Below, piece after piece: positions 12,524 to 26,073 of a stretch of DNA of 64,000 nucleotides. Numbering within the stretch: the first letter of the stretch is position 1; the number at the start of each line of letters is the position of its first letter. A program made the position numbers and the translations under genes. The notes below the pieces were generated by a model. It saw only the letters and a program-made list of their open reading frames with translations. It was not told the DNA's origin and did not search any database. Source of the stretch: Strigamia acuminata (lineage: Eukaryota > Arthropoda > Chilopoda > Geophilomorpha > Linotaeniidae); assembly GCA_949358305.1 (NCBI GenBank), contig OX442314.1, positions 17,291,060-17,355,059 of the forward strand, written 5' to 3'.

Positions 12524-15500
12524 TTATACTTCCGTGCTGTCCTCCGTAACTCCGTAAGTCGCTAATAGATAACTATAAGCTTTCTGTACATCCCAGTCAC
12601 AATTAACCAGCGTTTGCTTGCAATTACTGTCGCAGGACAACTCGTTCCTGAGAAGCGTTTGCAGTTTCATATATTTAATGGCTTTGTGTACGTCCCAATC
12701 TGTTTCATTGAGAGTGGCTACACAATCTTCAGGAGTTACCTGTAAGGCCTTTGGCAAAAGAAAACGTTTGTAATTATAAGTTGCGTGTGTTGATTGGATC
12801 AGTTAAATATCGAACATAAATTAATAGAAGCTAGTCCTAATAACTTGTCACTACCGGAATTTTTCCTGCAAGAACTTTCTGTAAGATTCGCACTTCATCA
12901 GCATCTGTGCCTCTGGCCCGACCTTGTGTCCTGAACACCAAATTAACGAAAATCCATCTTTCAAACTCATTTCTAAACATTTTGTTTATATGCATATATA
13001 AATCGTAGTTAAATTTAACAAAAATTAAAGGAAAATCTTACCAGGAAAACAAACGCATGAAATTGAATCGTGGAATTGAAAATTTGTGTACCAAAGCGGT
13101 ACTACGACAAAATGTAATTTTTAGATACAATTAGGCTACAGCCGAATCGGATGATTTCAAGTCCGTTTGCTTTCCTCATGGTACAAAAATTGAGACACTA
13201 AGGGGTTTCATAAATGACAAGCTGAAGGCGCTGAAGTGATTGTTCCAATAATCACAATCACTGCATTACTGAGGACCCAAGTGATCCAAGTGATCATTTT
13301 GCATGTCACATTTATACTTTATTTTATTTTATTTATTTTTATTTATTTAATAATTGACAACAAACACTTTTTCTTAGTTTAAGCATTCTTTAGCACTAAC
13401 AACTCTTTTTCAAACGATTGTACATAAGCGCTGAAGTGCTGAAGCGATTGTGCATGTGATTGGCCCACACAGGTCACATGATAATAGCTTCAGCAGAATA
13501 ATCGTCGTAATCACTTCAGCATCTTCAGCGTATCATTTTTGAAACCCCTTAATTGTTTGTACCTCGGTAAGAACAGAAATAGGAAGTTAGATCAATTCAA
13601 AAAATTGAAGTGAATGAAAAGAAGCGTATCTCTACCATGCAGTATCATTAAGCAAGGTATTTCAGCCATATTTTCAATTACCGTTTTGTATTTGGGCGAT
13701 CACATGCAAAATCGAGAAGATCCTCGCAACTAACATGATGATCCACTGGAGGCATAGGCGCCTCTTCTTCAGGGATATCATCCAAACTATCCATATCCGC
13801 CTGGATTTGGTTGTCAAATGAATCATCCAGACTCGATTGCGATCTGTGTTGTTTTAAGTAGTGGTTTGAGTTAAGCATAAATTTAACACTTTAAAAGTGA
13901 ATCAAGTGAAGAGATTCAAATGCAAAACTGAATCATGCGTGGGAGTTGTTAGTAATTAAGAATCGGAGACACAACAAGCTGCAGCTTACCGAGGCGGTTT
14001 AACTGGCGCTGCGGGTATTTTCACCGAGGTGGTCACGCTTCCATTTTTGACCACCTCCGATTTGGGACTAGAATGGAGAATTATGGGTGCCGTTGAGTTG
14101 GGCGAATCGACGGCGTCGGAGCCTGGCTCCGACACGTCATCCGTGTTTCCATTCGTTTGGACTAGTAAAGAGAAACATTAAATTAAAGCTCACGTTATCT
14201 TAATTTATCTCGCAAAAAATCTTCATACCTGGCTCGAGATCACCACAAGTGAGCGACGGTTTGACCAAAGGTCGCGTTGTGCTACCAGGTATGATGAGTG
14301 GATGTTTTCTTTGCCTGGGTTTGTGTTGTTGCATTGGTTTTGTCCGATCTCTTGGCGGGAGTGGCAAAGGGTTTTGATCGCTGCTATGCTCCGAATCCCC
14401 TTCATCACCGGTCGATGTACTACCTCCGTTTTCGTGCGGTTGTGTTGTTTCTTCGCCTTCGCGGTGAGTGGTGGCATCACTCGTTTCATTACCAGTCACT
14501 TGAGTGGTGATAGGCTTTGGACTGACAGCTGGTGGCGATCTTGCTGATTCGGTAGCATTGTTTTGTACAGGAGGTGCGGGCGGAATGCCCAAAGTGTTAC
14601 GCGGGTGTAAATGTATGCGAGATTCGGATGTAAATCGAAAGACATTTTGTCCATCTTGGCCAAATGAATTTCTACCATCTTGACCAACTGAATTTCTTCC
14701 TGAGGTTCCGTGTTTGTTTCCTCTCACCTTCGGCCTCACTGTTAACCCACTGCGCAACATCCTCAGTGGATTCGTATCTCCATCTTCGGCGATCTCAGCT
14801 TGCCCCTTTTCGACCAGGGCGCTGTAGGCGTCTTTGGCTTCTTCGGTCAGACTTTCTTGGATGTCGGCGATCGATTCAGTTTCTTCGGTGAAGTTTCTTC
14901 TTTCATTCTTTGGACTTCGTGTTGTGGGGAGCCGAAATGAAAATTTTCTTTTAGTCGGCGATGATGGTGTTCGAGGACTTTCCTGCGCGAGATCGGGATC
15001 GGGTTTATTAACCAATTCCAGCATGCTCTTTGTCGCCATTTCGTTCGCCATGGCGATTGCCGAGTCCAATGTCCTTTGGTCCGAAGCCGAAATGGGCTTC
15101 ACCGTCGCTTGTTTTTTTTTCGATCCACTTTCTTTACTCTAAAAAAATATATTACAAATATATTTCTATAACATTTGCTACTTATTTATTAATATTTCAA
15201 TATTTCAATATTTCTATATTTCGCTGACGATATTTGTTTTATACCTTCGCTGCCATCTCCCGTATCTCATTCCGTACGTTATTTGACTCATCTTTAGTCG
15301 TTTCTTCCAATTCCTCATCCTTATTGCCGAGTGCCTTGAAAACTTCATCCATTAAAGAGGGACCGAAATCCAAACAACGTTGGAAAAACGTCTGCAAACA
15401 AAAACACATTTATCGTTAAAGTAAACAAATCCTAATCGGTCAATCCATTGACTCTGATTTACCTCGAATCGAGGACTTTCCACTTGGTTTTCATCGTCGC

Positions 15501-18500
15501 TTATCTCGTGATATTCGTGATCTGCAATCTGTTTAGCCACATGATTATCGTCAATAGTAATTTTCTTATCGCTACTTGAATCAGACCACGTATCTATGGA
15601 GACCAATCGACATTTCAGTAACCATTAGTATCCAACTATTAATTTTTACCTATTGCAGGCCCACCTTTGCCCAGCTCCCCGCCTTTAATCAGTAACGGAG
15701 CTCTATCAGAAACATCAGAAGGTGCTCGGTTTAAAGACGATGTACTCTGATCTCCATCCTCATGGGGTTTATCTGTTAAGAAAATTAACAATTTAATTTA
15801 ACTCAATTAGTAATTTCAGGGCCAATATTTAGGAAACCGGTTAGAAATTACTGAAAATTAAATTAACAACAATAAACTAAATCCGGCCCTGATTAATTTC
15901 ATTTCCGTACAAGGAGTGACTATTTGCTTAGGCAACAGATGGTATTTATCACCCAGGCATGATATGTCCCCGAAAAACGCTCCGTCTAAACCCACATGAC
16001 CAGTATGCCGAAAATCTGCCTGTGGTCGACTGATCATTTCGGCACGTAGTCGTCTTTTGCTGGAATATACTCCAGACTTGCTATCTGCAAAAAAAAAAAA
16101 AAAAAAAAATTCCCTCCATTTTCATGACAATGTATAAAAACGACCAAAACTAACCAGATCTAGTAAAAGATGGCTTCATGGATGGTATATTTGTTCCCAA
16201 ATATGCAACTGTATGCGCAGGATTAAATAAACCAGTTTTGCAGTTCGTAAGAGCTCCTTTCCAGACGTTAACACTGTCAGCTAAAGGTCTGAAATATGAT
16301 ACAAATAGAAACTAAGGATATGAGCCCCACCTACATAACAGACGGAAATGCCAGTTCCTTACTTTTTATCGAGAACTGTAATGACATCACTGACTTTATA
16401 TTGCAATTGCTCCCGCTTTGATTTGGGACTGCTAGATGCGTCTTCAGTGTAGTCTTTGATACACTGCACTTGCTCGGGTTTGCACTGTCAATGTGAATTT
16501 AATCAATCATTAATGTTAGTTGCCTGCATTTCCTTTCTCTACTCAGGATGTGCTGTTTCCTTGTTGTGAGGTAGGAACGTTAGACAGGAAAAGTGTGACA
16601 TTTGTTACTTGTTGATTCAGCCCGATATGTTTTTTATACCAAACATGGTAATGTGTTTTCCCTTACCTCTGGTAAAATAGCAGAAATATCAGAAAACTTG
16701 GGCCTCTTGTTAGGATCGTGCTGCCAACATTTTAACATCAAAATGTAGTATTCTTTAGGACAACATTCTGGTTGCTCTAGTCTTTGGAAGTTTGGTTCAT
16801 CAATCGCTTCTAAAATCTGTGTACAATGATTATCAATAACACGGGCATTTAAAAGTGAATTAAATAAACAAAGAGAATCTTTTTCCATACTTGTTGTCCA
16901 GTTAAAGCTGCCCATGGTTGAAAGCCGTAGCTAAACATTTCCCACAGCGTAACCCCGTAAGCCCATACATCACTAGCTGAAGTGAATCGAAGGTAGTTGA
17001 TGCACTCGGGTGCACACCTAGAAATGAGTTCACGGGAGCGTGAATCAAAACACTTGATTATATTAACACAAATCAACGTACCATGCAATTGGAAGCTTGA
17101 GATTAACGTTGAAATTAGTTTGATAATAATCTTTTCCTACACCTAATGCTCGGGATAATCCGAAATCACTTATTTTAATCTATCAATTATAGATAATAAA
17201 AAAAGATTAATTTAAAGCTCCTGTTTTGGTAGAAAAAGTTGAATTACTTTGTTTTTAGAAAATACGAGAATATTTCTAGCTGCTAAATCTCTATGAATGA
17301 GTCGTTTACTCTCTAGATATTGCATCCCATCGCAGATTTGGAAAGCAAAATCACACAGAGATAAAATAGGAAAACTTGGCCTTAAAGCCGGTTCCTTCAG
17401 ACACTCCAGAAGCGATCTGAGAGGTGCCAGTTCAGTAACCTGATAGGAAAATGAAAGGGAAAAAAAAGATGTCATTTACTCATTTTACTAATGAACTACT
17501 TTCATGATTCATGTAGAGGATTGTATTTTGATACTAACCAACATAAGAGCACTAGTTTCCAAGACGACACCATAGAGCCGAACAACATGCTCATGATCCA
17601 CAGTGTGCATAATTGCCGCTTCTTTCAGAAACTCCATCGAGTTATTTTGCATCCGCTCTTTGCTCAATTTTTTAATTGCTACTTGGATCTGAAGTGAAAC
17701 AACTGCGTTACAATGAAGAATAAATAGAATAGCGATCTTGTAGAATTTCAATTCTCAGTTAACTTATGAATGACTTGACTATGTATAGTCATAGTCAAGT
17801 ATCGTTTCATTAAATGCATATTTGAAATGACCGAAGCTTGTGATGTACAAGCATAAAATAATGTCTTTTAAATGGCAATCATTCATAAAGTAATTTAGAC
17901 AAACGGCATTTTAAATAATACATTTGAATTGCTTTTTAAACCGCTTGTCTCGATCTAACTTCAAGAATGGCGGCCGATTTAGCCCGTTTACGGTCACTGT
18001 GGGCGTGCGCACGACATTTAAACAACAAAACATTTAACTGCAAGTCAAACATGCATTTGATTCTCCAAAATCGTAGTTTTTAGTTTATTATTATTTTACC
18101 CTATCACCATCCTCATTTGTCCAAACACCCTGTTGTACAACACCAAATTCGCCCACTCCCAGCTCCTTATTAATCGTGATGTTTTCACTAGAGATGATAT
18201 GTTTACTGGGCACCTTGACCATACCCCTTTCTTGCACTGGATCAGATATGACCAAAGATGCCCGAACGATCTCCTCTCTCTTTGGTAAAATCATCTGAAA
18301 ATATCAATAACACTCGATTAATATTGAACTGCAATGAAATTTGAAAATGTTTTATTTTAATTTTTTTATTTTTTTGACCTCCGAATTTATAAACAAGTCT
18401 CCGAATTAAGCCGCTGCTTGTCTCAAATGTCAAGATATTTATCTCCATCATCAACAAGGTTACATATTTATACTTTAGCCACAAAAACAGCACTTGTCAG

Positions 18501-21500
18501 TTGATGATGATGCGAGAAACTGGAGCCGGGTTAAAGCTCAAAACTCAAGATATCCTTTCATACACAATATCCAAGTAGCTAAATGAAAACAAACTGATAA
18601 CTGGAAGGCCAGATTTACGACTGTACATGTTTTGCGTGCAAAACAGAAACCTCTTTACTTCTCCTAAATCAATTTAAACTAAAAGCAAATATTTAGCTCC
18701 CGACTGAGACAGCAATCTCAATTTCAATTTCAAGTTTATTTCCCTTTGCATCTCCGCCCTGCCCAGGGGAATTCCTCACTTTGTTTATGTCTGAAAGGTT
18801 GTCAAAGTGTAGCCTGTTAAATACCACTCAGATATTGAAGAAAACCTTTTATCAAGCTGTACAAAATGGTGCCCTTGAAAGGTTAAACCCACACATTGGT
18901 TGAATTTTTTTGATTTTTAATTTTAAATTTTTGGCTCATTACCAAGATAGAAAAAGTTTATGTTGCAATGCACATAAAGTGTGTCCTTTTCCTGATTGAG
19001 AAAATTAATATCCTTAAAAACCAAGAAAGGAAAAAAAATGGTGAACACTTGTGTTATTATATTAGTTTTCAGTGCAGATGTTGTATTAATTACAAACGGG
19101 TCCAATTATAACATAAAATTAGCTCAGAGTTCTCTAATGTTCAACTGATTTTAATTATTGATGAAAGAAAAAATAAGTTGACAGGTGAAAAAATACGTAA
19201 CAGCTGAAAAAGGCGTTTCAATCTGCTCAAGGTTTGCCCTTCGGTCATTGAAAAAAAAAAAACAGTTTAAAATTAATTTTTATTTTTATTTTAACGAAAA
19301 AAATAAGAAGAAAAAAAATTTTAAAATCTATTTCAATGGAAAAGCGTCGCGAATGAATCACGCAATAAAACATACCGTACAAAGGGGAAAAGATGACAAA
19401 TTTAATTTAAGATAATTTATACAAGTGTTTGTTTTACCTGTCTGATCCTGCGGAGATATGTTTGTGGATAGTATTTATGGAAATATTTTTTCAGCCGTCT
19501 CATCTCTGGTTTACTCATGCCAACTTGAGCGAGGTCTTCGTCCTCCACGTATTTGATTTGCGCCACAGTGTTCACTCTCAGATCATTTTTCAGAGTTCCA
19601 TAATACGGTTGCAATTCTGCCTCAACTAGAAATTCGTACAAACCTGGTCCCCTGCCCATGGCACCCATGGTTTCCTCCTGAAATGAAAACGAAAATGAAA
19701 TGAAAACGATTGCCTTTTTTTCTCCTTCAATTTCTTTTTAAACTGCACCACTAATTTAATAAATGAGTCATGAAACGGTATTTACGAATAGGGAATTTTA
19801 ATTTGAAAAAAAAAGAAAAGAAAAGAAAAAAGAATCAACCTTCTAACGGTCTAGTTTTTCTACTTGTTTAAAAAGGTAAAAGCATCATAATGAATAAATG
19901 ATTTCCAAGTCCGCCACTTTTGATTAAAAACAAGAGAGATGATTCATTTGAGCAGGCACAGGCATCGAGCCAAAAGCACAACACCCACTTATTTTTATAA
20001 ACTGCAATTTGGCCCGGATTAACTACAAGTAAAGCTCATCCTTTTTCAGACAGGTGCACAGAAGAAAAAGAAAAACACCTGCTTATTAAAACATCTGCAT
20101 GTCTACGTTCATACTATGTCAAGTCTAGCAAAAATAAGAGAAGAAAAAAAAATTAAATATTTATTCAAATTTAATTAAAAACGAAAAGAACATAAAAACT
20201 TTTATGGGCAAAATAATGCATTACCTTTTTTTGATTAACAAATTTGATAATCGACTTCATGTAGAGAAGTAATAGAGTCGAGTGAGGTGGGAGGGCAGCG
20301 GGTTCAACGTTCAAATAGGTTTCAATGCAAACAAATAACACTCAAACCACTTCCGGGGACTTATGTATCAACATCTGGAGATTGGGCGTGAAAAAAACTC
20401 AGTTAGGTGTATAATATGCTTTGAAAATAAGGAAGACAAGTTGAACGAAAATACTCAGCTTCCCAATCATCGCCATCTCTGAATGGGATCAGACTCATTG
20501 AACGGACCACAGGGAAGGGAAGATGAAAGGGAAGGAGTTGGACACTCAATATCCAAATATGCAGCCTCCCCCCCCCGTAAAGAGTGAACTGTACACACAG
20601 GGGTTGGACCGTGGTGTAAACTGATCACGTTGAATGACCCACCCCCCGCCGAAAAAAAAAATATAAACAAAATATTCCCCCAACTTGAAATTCGAGTTTT
20701 GGATTTCCAAACGAGTAATTCAATATTTATTGTGCTTTGCATTTCTCACCTGCGATCGGTCTAGGAGCATTTCCCTATACACGTGGTAACTGGTAGTCCA
20801 TTTAAATCGTGAATTCATTTTCATCTTTGTGTCTGAATACGGTCGTAAAAAGTGTGCGCTCTTTTCGTGAGAGCAGAGGAAATGAGTATGGAAGTTATAT
20901 CTGGCATTATCCAGTCATTTCCTTTAGAGTTTCTCTGGAGAACCCGTTGGAACGACCGAGTCTTGATTTACAAGAAGCCAACAGCCTCTAATTAAAAACT
21001 CAGTTATTGTGAAAAAGAGTTTTTAGCTGGCTACAACTCACAAGTCAGCCGTGCTCTTTAAAAATAAAATTCTTCACGCTCGCAAATTAAACAGTTTGTT
21101 GTTTACCGTTGAACAGTGTTATGTCTTAAATGGGTCATAAATTTCCGACGTTTTTTTTTGTGGATTTGTTAAGGAAAGTGAATGGAAAGTGGAAAAACAT
21201 CTGCCAGTTTAAAAATAGTATTACTTTCTTCGGATGGGATGGGTCTGTTACTTGCTGAGCGATATTTCCTCAATTTTTTGTCTTGTGTGAAGATTTTCTT
21301 CACAAAAAAAAAATATAATGAAAGTGCCTACTTAACCTTAATTGCTCCCGAGTAAAATAAATCATAAAATACAAATTATCGTGGATTTTTTATTTCAGAA
21401 TTAATAAAATTTAATCCCGCAATTTTCGTGGTAGTGAGAGGTTTGACTCGAAGCAATAAAATAGTGGGACAGACTGACCCACCCCTGCCGTCGCAAATTC

Positions 21501-22509
21501 CCTTGCCCCATGGTATGAATTACTACAGCGAGTGTGTGGGAATGAATAAAACAGTCCACGCTTGACCTCGAAATTTAGTTGTAAGAAACGAAACGACAAG
21601 TAGAAATTCTTTGAAAAATCTTTGATGTTGTGTGGGCGGTGAGTCATAGCACTAGAGTAAACATTATCATCTTGATGTGATGAGGAAAAAGATTAATGCT
21701 TTCGAGTGGCGCAAATTATTTCCTAGTCTACTGACCTATTTGCGATACACATAAACCAACCATGGCATACAAAACTCGCATTTAGGGTCAGAGATTTGCA
21801 TGTTGATTAAGACATTTACAGCTTTTTTGCGCGCAATCTTCGCTTTTCTCTCTCGAGAATTATGCTCAAGGTAAAGACGAGGCGGACTTTGAACTTGAAA
21901 AATAGATTCACAAAGTGCGGTTAATGAACCATTTGTGGGCAGGGAATTTGTGAACCCTTTGACCGCTTGAAATCAAAAGCAGAATTTTAAACAAGCGGTT
22001 TGTTTATTTTTACTTTCCGAGGAATTCGCACGCCTTTCAATGAGTAACGCTGCAACTAAATGTCAAATAATTGTCGTACAAATATTTGTTTACGAAAAAA
22101 TTGCGATAAAAATTGCAAGAAAAAAAGCAAATCGACGTTTCAATCAAACCGCATGGCACATGTCGTAAATACTAGCTTTGTGAGGTCGGTTTTGATTGTA
22201 AAAATAACATACATATTAATTTATTTTATTGTGGAGAAGAAATGAATATTTTGCGTATCGTTCGCGAGACAATTGAATAGATACGACAAACCTGTTGATA
22301 TGACCCACTTCTGGCACAAAATGTTAAAGATGTAGTTGTCGATGCAGAGAGGACAATATCCTCATTAGACTCGAATGCAAAAACCACACGCAAAATAATT
22401 AATACTTGTACAAATAAATCATCGCGTTTTGTCTTTCACATTAAATCCACCAGGGCGATGATTTTACGTGTGAGTCATTACTTAAGTAAAATGGGTGAGG
22501 ACTTACCAT
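12524..22509 (-). CDS. Ack: Activated Cdc42-associated tyrosine kinase (ACK/TNK2 family)
   Basis: Exons in transcript order: 22507-22552 (only its last 3 nt, ATG at 22509-22507, are coding), 19438-19677, 18100-18294, 17539-17688, 17248-17439, 17082-17179, 16891-17017, 16667-16816, 16363-16484, 16155-16288, 15911-16084, 15650-15772, 15463-15593, 15245-15391, 14229-15138, 13990-14161, 13682-13843, 12855-12930, 12524-12739; 3522 nt, 1173 aa. Domain order is that of ACK. A SAM-like N-terminal domain occupies about residues 5-75. The tyrosine kinase follows (GVGEFGVV loop near 135, VAIKK near 150, HRDLAARN near 246, DFGLSRAL near 265, CAPE near 296). An SH3 domain lies about 386-450 and a CRIB motif ([15 protein letters not shown]) near 485-500. 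After a long proline/serine-rich region comes a UBA domain near 1090-1170. The activation loop has the KDYYQTNF tyrosines. The kinase binds GTP-Cdc42 and acts in endocytosis and survival signalling. All catalytic residues are present. Confidence 0.94.
13199..13551. mobile_element. Small inverted-repeat MITE in an Ack intron
   Basis: The ends are imperfect inverted repeats of about 40 bp: TAAGGGGTTTCA...GCTGAAG.GCTGAAGTGATT at the left is mirrored by AATCACTTCAGC.TCTTCAGC...TGAAACCCCTTA at the right. The middle is AT-rich and has no reading frame. The flanks resemble a TTAA target (CTAA left, TTAA right), suggesting a piggyBac-type target, though one side is mutated. Confidence 0.6.
18295..19437 (-). 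other. Ack intron, 1.1 kb
   Basis: Intron between the SAM exon and the exon carrying the glycine-rich loop. It is AT-rich with A- and T-runs, and I see no further exon or element in it. Confidence 0.6.
19678..22506 (-). other. Large 5' intron of Ack with a possible alternative first exon
   Basis: A 2.8-kb intron. Its one feature is a potential alternative first coding exon at 20750-20824 on the minus strand. It opens with ATG (20824) and stays open for 25 codons. It ends in a strong donor (CAG followed by gtgaga) and splices in frame onto the exon at 19677. It would replace the initiator Met of the main form with a 25-residue N-terminus. No matching promoter signal was recognised. Confidence 0.35.
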
Positions 22510-23057
22510 GACTAAAGATTGACTCTGGTGGATCAGCAACCTCAATTGGAATCTAAAAACAAAACAAAAAATCAATTACGCACAATCGCACAAGTCTTAT
22601 TTCCAATTTTATTTTCCAAGAGTGAAATTTGGACTCGAATTATCAAAAAAGGTCAAGGTTTGATGGAAAATTATGAAGTTGTAAGTGTGTAAGAAGTTCA
22701 CACTTAATGACAACCCTGACAAGTGGAATGATAAAAAGCCGAGTTATGACATTAAAGGCCCGCCAGGATTGCCAAGCTGTTTTTATACGGGTTGAGGAAT
22801 GGAATCTGGATTTTTCAGAGTTGTCCCAGTCCTTGAACACCCTTCTTTGCCCCCTCTTCCACCCTCCCATCCCTCCCCTCATCTCTCTTTCCACAGTCGC
22901 TGCTTTTTATGTTTAAAATCAAAGCCGAAAGTAGTTCATTGACGCAAATATACGTCTGATTATGGCTTTGTTTACTTTTAATAATCAGAGACCAACAATG
23001 AGGTGTTTTGTATTTTTTTTTCAGGTGATTTTAATTATTTTTTTTTTGTTTTCCTAC

Positions 23058-23330
23058 CTGCGATTCTTGGAGAATTCCTTGTTCTAGATGTTTTGCTGCT
23101 GCTTGTTTTCGGTTAATGTCGGTTCAGGATGAGATTCTATCCATAAGGTTTGAGGAATAAATGTTGACATAGTGTAGATATGCTTTGAGAAAGAATAGGT
23201 AGTTTGTGTGTGTGTTTGAGAGGGAGTTGAGCGAAAATAGCTTGACACTATTTGCTGCCCTCTCATCCACTCAACAAAAAACCTCATGCGCTGACTCGAT
23301 GCAGCGCCGCACGAAATATTGGCAAGAATC
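23058..23330 (-). other. Probable 5' non-coding first exon and promoter side of Ack
   Basis: On the minus strand an AAGAATCGCAG splice donor (gtagga) at 23057/23058 faces the acceptor of the next exon at 22552, which ends with the start codon. An in-frame TAG lies in this exon upstream of that ATG. The 5' limit is not visible; about 23.3 kb is a guess. It is divergent from the hydrolase gene starting at 23708, so 23330-23707 should hold both promoters. Confidence 0.4.
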
Positions 23331-23707
23331 TCATTGGATAGTCAAAAATATACCGAAAACGAAACCAACTGTAATAGTAAAAAATATTTCTGTTTTAATA
23401 ATAAAACATTAATTATGAAAATTAACACAAAGTCTTTATTTTATAATGTTATAACCACATATAATTTCTTACAGAGAAAATACATTTTATTCCAAAACGT
23501 TTACAAGTTTCTTGGATTCTCACTAGAGAGTGTATGCCAACGGGCTTTCGACACGGATGATGTCATTCTTTTTGCTCGCCAATAAAACATTCGAGATTTC
23601 GTACACGTGCTACGTAACAAAGCAATTATGCCAATTCCGCGATTTGGTTTTTCCTAGGAACAAACTGTTATTAGTATAATAATATCCACATTTCCCTTTT
23701 CGCCATC

Positions 23708-25012
23708 ATGGACAAAACTAGTGACTTAAGCGTAACGTGCTCATCATCAAACGGACTGAGCAAAGGTGCTAGAAACAAATCCTTACATAATTAATTTGGA
23801 TTGAAATCTAATTCGGTGTTTATTTTTTTTTGTTCAGAAATAACAAACGGATGCGACGTATACATCGGACCTAATTTGCACGAGTACGGTCCTCCAAACG
23901 AAATACTTATTCCCGTACCGTATGGGCACATCGCCGCTAAGGAATGGGGCCCACCTGACGGGGAACCGGTGTTGGGGCTTCACGGGTGGCAAGATAACGC
24001 GGGCACTTTTGATAGAATTGTCAGTTACTTACCCGATACGTTGCATTTGGTTGTGATGGATCTTGCAGTAAGAAATGGAAATTTTAATGTTATAATCGAT
24101 AAAGATAATTTCATTAATTTATAATTTGTCATTGTAGGGTCATGGATTATCATCGCATCTTCCAGCCGGCAGTATTTATGGAGCTAATCAATACTTAATT
24201 GATGTTCGACGAGTTGTCAATTTTCTTGGCTGGTCAAAATTTAGTTTCCTCGCTCACAGTTTGGGAGCGTGTATTGCTTACTTCTATTGCGCTATTCATC
24301 CCGATCAAATAATAAGATTCGCTTCCCTCGATATACTTTATCCTGGAGTGAAACCCGCCGAAATAGCTTCATGCCGCAAGTTTATGGACAACTACCTGAA
24401 GGTATATTTAATAATTCTATTTTATATTACAGGAAATTTACATTTACTATTACCCTAAAATTTCGATTCACTCTTTTGCCCAAAATCCATGTCTAAAGTG
24501 GGGGGGTCTTCTTAGAATCGTAAGTAATTTAATTTGTTGGTTTAATGTAGGAAGAAGCGTACGAATTGGATATCCATCAGCACACTTTTCCTGCTGATTA
24601 TGCGCTGGATTTGATGTGGCAACGTCGAGAAGGGTTGACGAAAGAAGGTGCTAAATGTTTGATGGCTAGAGGATGTAGAGCGACCGAGAAAGGTTTTGTT
24701 TTTACCCGGGATCATCGTTTGAAATCGTTTTTCTTTCAAGCGTGGGAATTTGGAAACGACGTGACTACTTTTAAGTTTGTTGAGGGTATACGATGTAATA
24801 TGTTAGTTATTGCGGTTAAGGATAGCCAAGTGTTTAATCGACATGGAGATTTACAACATGAGACGAAACATATTTTAGAAAAATCGTGTAGTAGTTTTAA
24901 AATTGTTTATGTTGAAGGCGGCCATTTTATTCATCTCGTCAACCCTAGCCTGATTGGTCCTACGCTACGTGACTTTTTTATGCGGGATTTTGAGTTTGAA
25001 CCTTCACTTTAA
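23708..25012 (+). CDS. Serine hydrolase-like protein (SERHL/kraken family, alpha/beta hydrolase)
   Basis: Four exons: 23708-23765, 23838-24067, 24138-24401, 24551-25012; 1014 nt, 337 aa. An alpha/beta-hydrolase fold is clear: LHGWQDNAGTF forms the oxyanion-hole strand, and the nucleophile elbow AHSLGA has Ser137. Asp275 (VKDSQV) and His309 (EGGHFIHL) complete a plausible triad. The arrangement LHGW-D, HSLG and GGHF is that of the animal SERHL/kraken group, proposed to act in peroxisomes or digestion; the natural substrate is not known. The C-terminus (EPSL) is not a clear peroxisomal PTS1. Length is normal for the family. It sits in opposite orientation to the Ack 5' end, about 400 bp away. 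Confidence 0.9.
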
Positions 25013-25305
25013 TTTAAATAACGACAATATTTATTTGTAATAGGATATATTATTGATTAATTCAGCAGTGCTGGAAAATAGAAATATTTTGTTTTGTAAA
25101 TTTTTGGAAATCTGCAGGTTAGATTGCGCAATGAGTTATTTGTTTTCTTTTATTTGATCTATCTCTTTTTTTTTTACAAGCTAAACAACAGTTTTTTGAA
25201 CTGTATTGGCATGTATAAGACAACTTTTTTTTTTAATTTAATCAATCATTAACTTTTTTTTTGTAAATGGAATCAATTTTAGTTTTCTTTTGTTTTCTGA
25301 TAACG

Positions 25306-25311
25306 AATAAA
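25306..25311 (+). terminator. Poly(A) signal of the serine hydrolase gene
   Basis: AATAAA, 294 nt after the stop codon, on the gene's strand. Confidence 0.45.
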
Positions 25312-25620
25312 ATCTGTTTGATAGTATCTCGTACGATTAGTACATGAATTTATTTATTTTGAGCATTTTGTTGGAGTTGAACAAAGGCTATTTTTTAGCT
25401 GTGTGATTCTTTGCTGCATTCATTTCTGGCTACAGCTGGTGCTATCTTTTTCTATCAGTCAACGAAGCTGTCAAAATGTAAAGTCTTGTGGTAACATACA
25501 ACCCACACAATCCTAATTTGTATTATCAGGGTTTCCTTTTGAAGTAAAGAACATACGATGGACGTTTGCTATGAAATTGACAGTCATTGTTAAAGCTCCA
25601 GATTTATTTGTATAAAAATA

Positions 25621-25830
25621 TAAATTTTACAAAAGAGAAAGACAACGAGAACAGTACAAAATTTATAATGCGGAAGTACATCAGCAAGTGAAAAAATATA
25701 CTGTTTAAAAAAAAATATACTATTTTATTACTGATTTCAGTATTGGATCTAGATATTTTTTCACTTGCTGATTTACTTCCGCATTAAAAATGTATTGTTC
25801 TCGTTGTATTTCTCTTTTGTAAAATTTATT
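25621..25830. repeat. Fold-back inverted repeat
   Basis: Two arms of about 80 bp, 25621-25700 and 25752-25830, are nearly exact reverse complements (for example CAGCAAGTGAAAAAATAT against ATATTTTTTCACTTGCTG) with a 50-nt AT-rich spacer. The rest of 25013-26073 has no gene I can support. Confidence 0.7.
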
Positions 25831-26073
25831 ATTTAATGCACATCCCCCTCCCCGAGCAACATTTTAAATGGTTAAGCTTATTCAAGTGTTCTATTCAGTC
25901 CTTGTGATTCATGGTATCAATCAGTTTTTTCGACAACCTTCAATTTGAAATCCCTGAATGCTGCAATTTATAATTTTCTTTTGCAAATTTTTTATGTCAA
26001 AAGTTTTATATGCTTAAAATCCAATACGATTTTGCAGAAATAATTTTACTTCTGATCAAAAAGGATCTACTGT

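Noticed and set aside
14298-15142. Plus-strand frames of 65-102 codons
   Set aside because: They are antisense shadows of the long Ser/Pro-rich Ack exon 14229-15138.
22643-22916. Opposed open frames of 69-83 codons
   Set aside because: They lie in the Ack 5' intron and are low-complexity antisense pairs with no splice or homology support.
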